This document shows positions 12,632-21,572 of a stretch of 64,000 bases of DNA, in pieces (the stretch's first letter is position 1; the number at the start of each line of letters is the position of its first letter). The notes beneath the pieces are model-generated. The model worked only from the letters and a program-made list of their open reading frames with translations, ran no database searches and was not told where the DNA came from. The position numbers and the translations under genes are program-made. The DNA is taken from contig JANTQF010000046.1 in NCBI GenBank assembly GCA_032988165.1, forward strand, positions 1 to 64,000, written 5' to 3'. Source of the DNA: Emmonsiellopsis sp. PD_33. Taxonomy: Eukaryota; Ascomycota; Eurotiomycetes; Onygenales; Ajellomycetaceae.

Positions 12632-12818
12632 TTTGAATGTAGTGGTAGTAGAGAGGGTAGTAGAGAGGATAGTAGAGAGTGTAGTCAAAAGAGAAATTGA
12701 ATGATAGAAATATTTACAGGGGAGGGGGGGTGCAGTAGTGAGTGAGGCAGTGAGGGAGGCAGTGAGGGAAAATCATTGTGTGGGGTTGGCACATTAGTCT
12801 ACATTGCTATGATAGTAT

Positions 12819-12916
12819 TTTTGTATGTAAAATCAGGTACTGGTTATTTTTTTTTCTGACTAGTCATTTTTTTTGGGGTGTAAATAGCTGGGTAGGGGGT
12901 GTAAATAGCACACCCT
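12819..12916 (-). repeat. Right terminal inverted repeat of the MULE
   Basis: 98 bp, inverted copy of 9748-9845. The inner boundary is where the two arms stop matching (CACTAGC on the left against ATACTATC on the right). Confidence 0.9.
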
Positions 12917-12925
12917 AATAGACCA
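12917..12925. repeat. Target-site duplication, right copy
   Basis: AATAGACCA directly after the right terminal repeat; pairs with 9740-9748. Confidence 0.85.
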
Positions 12926-13106
12926 CCATTCTTAAATGACTACCAAACAAAATCTAGATCTATCAGATGACGAAAGAGACGTCATGCTAAATAAACAGAT
13001 CCCATACCCGAAAGTTCAATATAAATGCCAAAAACAAACCCGTTAAACGAATGAAATAAAATACCCCTTTCAACTCCCCACAATCTAGCCACTCCCCCGA
13101 TAATGA

Positions 13107-14799
13107 TTACCCCCTCATAAAATCCTTAACAGCCTGACCCCATTCCGGAACGCGTTTATAGTCCAACATCTGCGGACTGGTGCCCTCCTTGAACCCGTCA
13201 ATAGCCGCAACCAGATCCTCTCCCGATCCATCGTCCTTTACCTCCTGGAGCGTATATCGATATGTGTGGAAACCAAACACCAACGCCCCGGAATGGGGGA
13301 GGCGGTAGAGCGTCTGGCGCTCGCAACGGAGGAAGGTCTGGGTAATAAGTTAGATTTCTTAGCTTTAGTAGGAGAGTATTCTTCTGCACAGGTCTTTTTT
13401 TAAATGCCATGTTCTACGTATCTCTCTCACAGATACCAAACCCCTCCCCCCTTTCCAACAAAAAAAGGAGCTGTGAAGCGGAGCAAAAGGGGAGAAAAGA
13501 AAGAGAAAGAAAAAAAAACCCACTCACATTATCCAAATCCAACTCCTCAACCCTCAACTCTCTCATCTCCTCCTGCTGCTCCCCATGCAGCCCGCCAAAG
13601 GCCGCAAACAGCTCCTCACCCGTCGTGATGCTCCAATTCACCCGTTTTACATACTTGCCCACCTCCAACTTGTGGAAGAACCGATCCATGCTCTTCTCCA
13701 GTTTCTGCTTATACCCCGGAACCGGGCCGTGGATCTCACTCAGTCGCTTGCCCAGCTTCTTCCGCGTGTCGAAGCCGGCCGGGTAGCAGGCCGCGTAGGC
13801 TTCGAGGATATATTTGGGTTCGTCTGCTGATGTAGGTTTACCATCGTGGTCCAGTTCAGGAAGCAGAATCAACATATCCTCATCCACCGTCTTAATCAGG
13901 GTCTGCAGGGTGCTCTCAAGCGGTCTTGTGGGGTTAAGTTGGGTCGGGAAAACCTCGTCCGTCACGAGATTCTGTACCATTAGGAACTTGCCGGTTTCAA
14001 AGTCGCTCTGGACAAGTTTGAACATTGTCGGATATCTATTGGGCAGGTAGATGCCCATGACGTATGTGTATAGTTCTTCCACCGCGCGGCGGATGCGGGG
14101 ATCTTTGTTGCCGCCATTGTTCACGCCGATGACGATGTCTGGGTACTGCTTTAGGAGTTTGCGGCGGTAGGTGAGTCTTTCTTTGTAGGTTTTGTCTATT
14201 GGGATTAGGTCGTTGGGGTTGAGGGTTTCGAGGGCTGTCGGGAAAATAGTAAGTATAATGTGGCTGTAAAATGGAGTGCAGTGCATACCCATGGTGAGAT
14301 GGTATTTTGGCTTGAACGGGCGGAACTTGATGGGTTCTGTTTTCTCCCATTGGAAATTCTCCAGTGGCTCGATCGGGGGGTAATCTGATGCATCTAGGAG
14401 CTTGTTGAATTTCTTTTTCGCGTTGATTTGGGCTTGCTTTGTATAATGTTAGCTGCACTCACGGGAAGTATACATCCAACCCATTCATGAACGGGAGGAA
14501 GGACATGCAAAAAACAAAGTAGCATTCAAACCAGCTAACAGTATTGAGAGAAGGGATATCTCTTCCAACAACGTAGAACAGAAGGATAGCCCATTATAAA
14601 ACCCAGACATATAAAATAAACCACCACATACCTTATTCGCATCATACCGCTGCCATATCATCATAACCAGCGAGCCCAGGATCATCAAGTTCATCGGGCT
14701 CAACTGGGACGCCAGGGAGAGAACAGAGTCCTTCATCCGCACAAGTTCCGCCCAGTACGGTGATTTCCCCAGCATCTCGAGGAAAGCCGCCTGATCCAT
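13107..14799 (-). CDS. HRQ family protein (DUF3445, HODM alpha-subunit-like)
   Basis: Member of the DUF3445/heme-dependent oxidative N-demethylase alpha-like family, called HRQ family in fungi; substrate unknown. Four exons: 14799-14632, 14436-14289, 14234-13528 and 13337-13107, giving 417 residues. The phases agree at every junction; the acceptor at 14437 (ACAAAG) is the least certain because the nearer GCAG leads into a stop. Seen: a hydrophobic N-terminal anchor (about residues 33-50, LSPMNLMILGSLVMMIWQ), KYHLTM, then ALETLNPNDLIPIDKTY, PELDHDGKPTSADEP, YAACYPAGFD, LGKRLSEIHGPVPGY and NWSITTGEELF, all typical of the family. The last exon gives RCERQTLYRLPHSGALVFGF, the segment that names HRQ proteins in related fungi. 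The final intron is about 190 bp, long for this window. Confidence 0.88.
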
Positions 14800-15685
14800 C
14801 GTGGGCGGTGGGTTTTCTAACCAGACAGAGAACAGGCGTGGCTAGTAACCAAGGCGGATATCAATGTAATAGATAGAATGGCTCCTGGTCCAGTTGTATA
14901 ACTATGCTCTCACCAGCTATTGATATCCAGGCGCCCACGGGACAAGTAACAGCAAGGATAAGTCCCTGATGAGCAAATCGACAGACGATGGATGACAGCG
15001 GAAGTCAAAGCATGGGATGGCTGTCGGGTTCCGAGTTAAACCCCCTCCACAAAGCTTATCAGGCCAAGATCCTGGGCGATCCCCTGGTTCGGCCCGAACT
15101 TTGCCTATCAATCCCTTCTCGGCTTTGCTCCAGACAACTTGATAGCAGAATTTCGATCTTCGTTATGTCGACACGAGGCGGTCAAGAGCTTATCGCTCTT
15201 GCTGATCCTCTCAATGATCTCAGCTTCAAAGGCCCAAAAGCCATTCTTCTATTCACATCTTCTAGTTACCCAGCCATACTACTACTAGTAGTGTCTCCTT
15301 TTCTCGCCTCAACGCGCTCCCTATTCTAACATACACGACATCAGTAATGACTGGCAAAGGAGGAGATTGGCGGGTTTAAAGCGGTCTAGCAAGACTCAAC
15401 TGACTGTTCTATAGTTCGATGTGTTTTTTTAGTGTGAACTTGTTTAATGGGAGCCATGCATAGCCCAACAGCCCTTGATTCAGGGGTAAATCCTTTAGAG
15501 AGAAGTAGAATGGAAACCTGGAATTGACAATTCCTCATATCAGTGGTCATAAATATCTATTGTTCCCCTTTCCTCGTTTCTCTTCTTCTTCCTCCGCCCA
15601 CTTCATCCATTCTCATCGAATTCCCATCGTCTTCCCTCTATTTTTCTTTAGTAATTGACACTAGTCTCCTTGTGAGATATAGGGC
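14800..15685. other. Intergenic region
   Basis: Contains only short open frames without recognisable domains. A pyrimidine-rich block (about 15560-15660, many CTTCTTC/TTTC runs) precedes the ATG of the candidate mini-gene at 15686 and could be its core promoter. Confidence 0.5.
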
Positions 15686-16452
15686 ATGTGGTTTACGAGT
15701 AAGTACACCTTTTCAGTGATCAATGCAAAGCCTCTGCTGCTCTTCTGGGCGAGAGAAGGGGTGTCCACGCGTAGTCTTCCACGCGAATCTCCACGCGAAT
15801 CTCGCGTAGTCAAGGACGACTTTCATCCAGCTAACCCATTTTCTTCTGCATACTATTATAGATCTCTATCATGCCTTCTGGGTGACTGGTCATCTCCATC
15901 CGGATGTCAGGCTTCCCTGGGCTTGTATGGCCTGGAGGTGGCTTCTACGTAGCACTCGGGTGGGTATACCTTTCTGAGGACCTCTGAGAGAAACCCAGTC
16001 ATCCTTCGGAGGGACGTTCGAGAGCCCAATGACGATAAAGCTAATCTTCCGAGCGAGGAAAGGCGCTTTCGAGCAAGCCCACTTAGCCACTCCAGGCTAA
16101 CCCCATTTTTTTTTTTTTTTTATGTAGCTAGGTATCATATACTGCCCTACTAGGAGCCGGACCTCCTCCATCTCTGCAATGGTTTTAGGAAAATACATCT
16201 TCCATGTCATCAATGGTGAGTAGCTGCGCATTCCTTCGAGACTGCTCAAGAGCTCGTCCTAGCTTAGTTGGTGAAGCGCGACTTCCATCCAGGCCAGGCT
16301 AACCATATCTTTTTTGAATCATAGAGATCATGTTGCTACCGAAGCATAGAACCGTCTACAGCCAGAGAAGAACTTCAATGCGGTGGTTAGAGCTCGGATT
16401 GGCTTTTTTGCCGAAAGAAGAGGTCCTCGGTGAAGAGAGTAGAATCAATTAA
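15686..16452 (+). CDS. Candidate four-exon small protein, unknown
   Basis: Not recognised. Joining 15686-15698, 15862-15948, 16132-16215 and 16325-16452 gives an uninterrupted 103-codon frame. Every exon ends in the same phase (one base of a codon), and every intron begins GT, ends AG and has a CTAAC branch-like motif 15-35 bases before the acceptor. The predicted protein starts MWFTNLYHAFWVTGHLHPDV, is tryptophan-rich in its first third, and has MVLGKYIFHVINGEIMLLPK in the middle. No signal peptide or domain can be named. The second donor (GTAGCA) is weak and the third acceptor has a competitor four bases upstream. It may instead be a remnant gene or a non-coding transcript. The intron resemblance is described in the findings. 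Confidence 0.33.
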
Positions 16453-16949
16453 ATTAATGATGCAGAAGATGATGGAATGCCCAGTAAATGGGCTTTATAT
16501 TAGCAGCTGAAGAACTTATGCTTCTCCAAAATTGCATAAGATGACATATATTAGGCTGTTATTCTCTTGTTTGTACAGAGTCCAGAGCAGTTAGGTAGGC
16601 ATTTATGATCCATCTCCTTACCTTACTGCATTAGTGTTGTAAACCTGACCCATGAACCTGCTGGGTTTTAAACCTGAAAAGAAAAAAGCCCTATGTCAGG
16701 CCTGAGGCCCTGGGGCCTGAACCGGCCAGGTTTTTTCAAACCCAACGGGTTGACCCCCCTGAACTCGACAACCCGATCGGGCGGGCCACGGAGGCCATTT
16801 TTCAACCCGAACCCGAAAAAAAACAACATTATGTAACTGCATAATATCTCTATTGGATAATCCATCATACCCAGACATTTTTAAACCATTTGGGATCGAT
16901 TACTCTACAAGGAAAAAAAGAAGGCGAAAAAAAGACAGTAATAAAAAAG

Positions 16950-17056
16950 TTGCCACTGGTGGGATTCGAACCCAGGGGCTGCGCTGGAAAAAAATTTGGG
17001 AACTGTTTTTGTTAACCCAGTCGGCGTTCCCTGTTAGCCCACATGACCCGAAGGTC
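16950..17056 (-). repeat. tRNA-like (SINE-like) repeat, copy 1
   Basis: On the minus strand it carries GGTTCGAATCCCACC, a perfect RNA polymerase III B box with T-arm pairing, about 70 bases after an A-box-like TGGGCTAACAGGG, and ends in a run of T. A matching 5' acceptor strand is missing, so it is not a working tRNA. It aligns along its whole length with 17277-17374 at roughly 70% identity by eye. I read the pair as a short tRNA-derived retroposon. Confidence 0.6.
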
Positions 17057-17276
17057 GCGAGAGTACGGACTAACTACATATAGTTATATAGCCTGTTCTA
17101 AGCATGGTTTCCCATGCCACATTCTTCTCTTGCTCCACTGACAACCCTGCTCTCTAGAAAAAAAAGAACAATATCCAAACAAAAAACTTGTTGTCAACAT
17201 AATTAAGTTCCCAGCCTTTAAAAGTTTCTTCACAAAAAAATAGAAATAAAGGGAAAAAAAAAAAAAAAAAAAAAAT

Positions 17277-17374
17277 TCACTGGTAGGATTTGAAACACCC
17301 CACCTCCTTCTGGGGAAAGAGTTTTTGTTTAACCGGTCAGTTTTGTCCCCCCATTAGCCCACATGACCTAGGTC
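17277..17374 (-). repeat. tRNA-like (SINE-like) repeat, copy 2
   Basis: Diverged partner of 16950-17056. The B-box is mutated to GTTTCAAATCCTACC, with C-to-T/G-to-A type changes. It shares TCATGTGGGCTAA and GGTTAA.ACAAAAAC with copy 1. On the minus strand it runs directly into a long T run (the 22-base A run at 17254-17275 on plus), as expected for a polymerase III unit or a retroposed tail. Confidence 0.55.
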
Positions 17375-17887
17375 ATAATTCATAATACACCTTGTTATTA
17401 ATTATATAGGAAGTATCCAGCAATGACTGCTGCGACCTGCCCAGGCATGCCAGTTGAAGATCAGGGACAAAAGCTGATTCTGAGGTTTAATTTAGGATTA
17501 ATAAGGCGTGTGGGTTTCTTTTTATCTCTGTTACATTTAATGCCTACCTTGACAAAAAGCCGGCCGGTCGGGCTACACAGTATGTAGGCCAGGAGTGATA
17601 AAAATAAGAGCAAAGAAAAACCGAAGATAAAGCAAGCCATTTCGACGCCTTGGAAAAACCTACGCGCCGATCCGAAACAAAAGATAGAATAGGATAATAG
17701 TTAAACGGATAGATTAGAGAGAAAGAGGAAAGAGCAAAAAAAAAGAAAAAGAAAAAGATAAGACCGAGAGCCAACACAAACACAAGCCCGTTCGTTAAGC
17801 CACATTTTCTTTCTTACCCCCCCTTCCTTTTGTCAAGACCTTGCCATGCCAATATCATCCATATTCACCCCCTACCTAACCACCTAC

Positions 17888-18665
17888 CTACCTCCCCGAC
17901 CGATTCCCACTCCCATCAACAATCCTAATCGCCCCAAGATGTTCAAAAAGGATATGCAATTTCGCCGCGCGGAAGCGTGTGCTCGATGATCCCAGCGTGC
18001 CCAGAGCGTGTCTGGCGCTGGAGGGGAGGGAAGCGAGCAGCGTGCGCGTTTCGAAGGGGAGTTTGTATTCTTGTAGGATTCGGTCGAGTTGGGTGGCTTT
18101 TACATACATAATTATTATTATTTTGTTGGTCTGTTGGTTGGTCGAATGTGTACTTGTGGTTGATTGGGTACTATGTAGGGTTCGGGGGGGATAAGGGTTA
18201 AGGGAAGGGATAAGGGAAGAGAAAGGTGGAATAAGTACTATCAAGCAGCCAAATCGACTCTACCGTTTTCGGCATCCGAAAGTCCGCTGGGAACTTCCCA
18301 TCTGCACGCATCATGGGATACACCTGCATGTAATGTGCTCGAGGGCTGATGACGCCATTGGCAAGGGAAGCCGCTAGGTTCGTTCTGCGGACTAGTTCTT
18401 GCACGCTGAGCTCGTAGTCGTAGGAGGCCATATGGTCGAAGCGATGATGGCTCTGGAAGGGCATGTGGGGTTGAAAGTTCATTCCGCCGGGACCAGGATG
18501 GAAAGGCATGCCGTCGTTGAACGAGGGATCTGGGACTGTGAAGTCGGCTTCTTGCTGGGCGTGTTGAAGAGCGATGTCGATCTCTTGGGACGATAGAGGC
18601 TGGTGTGCCCAGGTTGGACGATGATGGGGTCTGTGTCTTTCCTCTCTTGCGAAAATGCGCGCCAT
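17888..18665 (-). CDS. Conserved-looking protein of unknown function (211 aa)
   Basis: Not recognised. Two exons, 18665-18239 and 18096-17888, join in phase (GTACTT donor, AAAAG acceptor) to a 211-residue frame. The start at 18665 (MARIFAREERHRPH) is the first ATG of the protein-like part; the frame upstream is hydrophobic and unlike it. Seen: a His/Pro/Phe/Met-rich middle (about 55-80), then a helical block with YDYELSVQELVRRTNLAASL near residues 90-108, and a C-terminal half with QLDRILQEYKLPFETRTLLA and LHILFEHLGAIRIVDG. No signal peptide, membrane segment or catalytic motif. The helical character and lack of low-complexity bias in the second exon argue that it is real. Confidence 0.6.
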
Positions 18666-19970
18666 GATATGGCCCAGAGACGGGGGTGGTGGGGGGTGAA
18701 GTATGGTTGTGACAATATATTGCAATGGGAAACATGGGAGAGGGATAAGCGGGCATAAAGGGTAAAAAAGTATGCGCTGTGTATGGCCACGATAATATGT
18801 TCCAGCCATATATGGAGGAGTATGGAATATTGACACGGAGCACACAGGAACCGACAACGGGAAGGTGAACCCGCATCGCACGCGGAGCCATTATCCACTC
18901 AAACTCCACAATAAACCACGATGTCTTGACATTCGGAGCCACGGGTGGCTGCAGTGAGGCTCGAGCGACATCGATCAACGGCCGTGGTCAGTTTTGACCC
19001 TCAGAACGAGTCTGCATTAAAGCCAGTGCCTTCATCTGAATGCCACACGACCGCAATGCAACCCATTTAGGATTTCCGGAGAATTATGAGCATGAGCATG
19101 AGGAACTGGGACTGACAGTCTTGGCAGATGTTGTGACAGGCAAAAAGGAGATTTATGCAGTCAACAACTGTTGCGTATAATCGGCTGAACGCTAGCATCC
19201 TGTTGTTACACTGCTTCTAAAGCAGGGCAAGACGAAACATACAGCATAAGGGGAAGAAGGTTGAGACGATGATAAGGGATAAAGAGAGGGAGAAATGACC
19301 GTGCCCACCCCATACAAATTGCAAACCATGTAGGAGAAAATGTCCGCCTCGAGGGGGACAAAAGGATAACAAGCAGGGATATCGAACGATGAACAAACAA
19401 TGCAGCGCTCCAGAATGTAAATGCAGAAAGGAAATACAACAGATGAAAAACAAGGCCGAACGGCACAAAGGTTCACACAAGGAAAACTTCACCTAAAAAG
19501 AAACAAATCCCAATTCTCAATAGTACTGGTAGCACCCAAACCGCGCCCAGCAGATACGAGGTATTGCACAGATCACATCAAACGGTCAATTTCGAACGCT
19601 TGCCTCACTTTTCCATCGAGGTAGCATACACCCCTATAGTCGCACCCCAGTCGAACGAGGGGTAACTTCCTCAAATGACCCTGTACTTCTGGAAAGTCTG
19701 GAGTAGAGCGGATGTGCGGCTTATAGGATTCCAACCCTAGTAATAACTGAATTCTTAGCAACGGGAATATGCATGGAGGTGGTTCGAGAGGGGCGGAGTT
19801 GAAATAAGACAGGTATATTGTGCCAATAAATAGGCCGCCCGCACATGGATAGCGGCATGAAAATAGGATTTTGAGGACCGGACCGGTGGGGGACACAGCC
19901 AGCCAGCCCGCTAGACAGGCGTACATATCCCGGCCGGGGGGGAAACGTCGATTCTCCCCATAGAGCCCAT
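18666..19970. other. Intergenic region
   Basis: 1.3 kb. Several overlapping minus-strand frames (19192-19492 and 19573-19926) are mutually exclusive and look random. No RNA gene, repeat or domain seen. Confidence 0.55.
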
Positions 19971-20563
19971 TCAGTCTTCGAGGCCGGTTCCAATCCCGTC
20001 AGGTTCAGCATATATTTTCCTAGATCTCAGCCCATCACCAACCACCTGGTCATGTTTGCCAAAGAATTCCGCGTCGGGATCGTATCTAGCCTCCTGTGCA
20101 TTTCCATTTCCATTCTCACTCCCACTCCCACTCCCAACCCCATTTTCATCATCAGGAGTCTCCTCACCCGTAGAAGAATCGTCCCCATCCCCCGCCTCAT
20201 CATAATCATACGCCGCCCCTCTCAAGCTAAACGTCCTCCTCCTCCCACTGGGCCTCTCACTGAAACTCGGTGCCTGGGGTCTTTGTCTCCCCCTCGCTCT
20301 TCCGCCGATTATGGGGATCTCATATGTTGACGCACGCCACACGTAAAGGAGTATATCGTAGAGGATGAGAAAGGCCCAAGGGCCGATTGCGAGAGTACCT
20401 AGGATGATCTATACAGATTATAATCAGCATCAGAACTCCGAAACCACGTAGATAAGTATAAGAGGCGGGGGGAAGGGGGAGGGGGGGGAAGACTCACAAA
20501 TACCCTCACCAACCACGTCTCCAGTGTCGTGAGCCATGGTGGAAGCAGTGAGTACCAAGTCAT
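19971..20563 (-). CDS. Small single-pass membrane protein, unknown
   Basis: Two exons, 20563-20498 and 20408-19971, give 167 residues. The short first exon (MTWYSLLPPWLTTLETWLVR) and GTGAGT donor join in phase to an exon opening with IILGTLAIGPWAFLILYDIL, a clear membrane segment at about residues 20-45. The rest is predicted to face the cytosol: a basic patch GGRARGRQRP, SGRRRTF, then an acidic, Gly/Ser/Asn-rich disordered stretch (about 95-125) and a conserved-looking end DAEFFGKHDQVVGDGLRSRK. I do not know the family. Architecture (short lumenal N-terminus, one helix, long charged tail) suggests an ER or mitochondrial outer-membrane tail protein, but this is only inference. Confidence 0.65.
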
Positions 20564-21572
20564 AATTTTTTTTCCCTTTGCTTGCTTGTCTTGCCTTGTA
20601 ACTCCCGAAAGCAACACACAAAAATATACAACCCCGGTACGTATTACATGCAAACTAGAAACCCTTATAATAAATCCCTTTCCTTTCCCTTCCCTTCCCT
20701 TCCCCGTCTTTCTTTCTATGCTGACAACTAGTTTTCCCGGGTCCGGACGTTATCGTTATATCATCACCCGCACGCCTCCCAAGCATGCATCAGAAACAGG
20801 AAGAAGGCCCACGCACGCTCTTCGCAGCAAGCGCATTTGTCTCTGGAGTCTGGACGCGGATAACGGGGCAGGGTTTCGGACAGAGGTTTTGGGAAAAGCG
20901 TAAACTATGTGTGTGTATATACGTGAAACGTGGACCGGGGTGGGTGGGCTTGAGATATGTTGAAGCTTATTAGGCTCGGCTCCTGCGTCATCAGCTCTGC
21001 GTGGGGAGGAGAAACATCGTTTTATTAAGAGGCGTGGTGGGGGGGATGTGTTGTTTCTTTTTCGTGTGAGGGGGAGGAGAGCTTGGATGGTAGTTGATTT
21101 TGATGTTAGAGACGGAGAGGGAGAAGCTGGGCGTGGGTTGACAGCAGGTAGAGAGACCGAGGAGGAGCCAAGTCGAGCTGCCAGGAAGTTTGCGGGGAAG
21201 CTGGAGCTGGGCTGGGCGGTCACGTGGTGGCTTCAGCCCTATCCATTCCGTCCCATCTAGATCTACCAGCAGGGTTCTGGGATTTATTGAGAGACAGACA
21301 GAAAAGAAAAGGCATCATCTATGGTATGTATGTATGTATGTATGTACCGGATATATAACCACCAACCAACCATGACCATGTTTCCGGATATCTTTCAGTT
21401 ACGTACGTAGTACATCAACCAGTTATTCCACATGTAGGACAAAACAATTCTAACGTAAAGAAAAATGGCGCCGTTTTCCATGACAGGCTAAATATCAACA
21501 ATGACAAGATGAATAATTACAAAAGGTATTTTCCTCAACGGCCGTCAGTCTAATATAATATATGACAAGGAA
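20564..21572. other. Intergenic region with CCTTT and GTAT runs
   Basis: Upstream region of the 167-residue gene and 3' side of the CSC1-like gene. A minus-strand frame at 20756-21223 begins with GTG, not ATG, and has no domain. A (GTAT)n run lies at 21324-21345. TCACGTGG occurs near 21221. Confidence 0.5.

Larger units (their letters stand above)
9748..12916 (-). mobile_element. Decayed Mutator-like (MULE, FAR1-type) DNA transposon
   Basis: A 3,169-bp element bounded by 98-bp terminal inverted repeats that begin AGGGTGTGCTATTTACACCC and differ at about three positions. It is flanked by AATAGACC(A) on both sides (9740-9748 and 12917-12925): an 8-bp duplication if the terminal A/T belongs to the repeat, 9 bp if not. 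The minus-strand interior encodes a broken transposase whose remnants resemble fungal MULE/FAR1 transposases. The interior is AT-rich, and I found no CG dinucleotide in the parts I scanned, whereas flanks are CpG-normal. That fits repeat-directed cytosine mutation (RIP-like). It sits between HOM6 and the HRQ-family gene without interrupting either. hAT is a less likely alternative; long terminal repeats and the transposase motifs favour MULE. Confidence 0.88.
16453..17887. other. Gene-poor, repeat-rich stretch
   Basis: No protein gene. It holds a C/G-rich block with AACCCGAACCCG-like units (about 16630-16820), two tRNA-like repeat copies, a 22-base A run at 17254-17275 and several A-rich tracts. 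These are signs of old mobile DNA. Confidence 0.6.

Noticed and set aside
16950..17056. Functional tRNA gene
   Set aside because: The T arm is good but no 5' acceptor strand pairs and the anticodon arm is unclear; called a tRNA-like repeat.
20756..21223. 155-codon minus-strand frame
   Set aside because: Starts at GTG rather than ATG and has no conserved segment.
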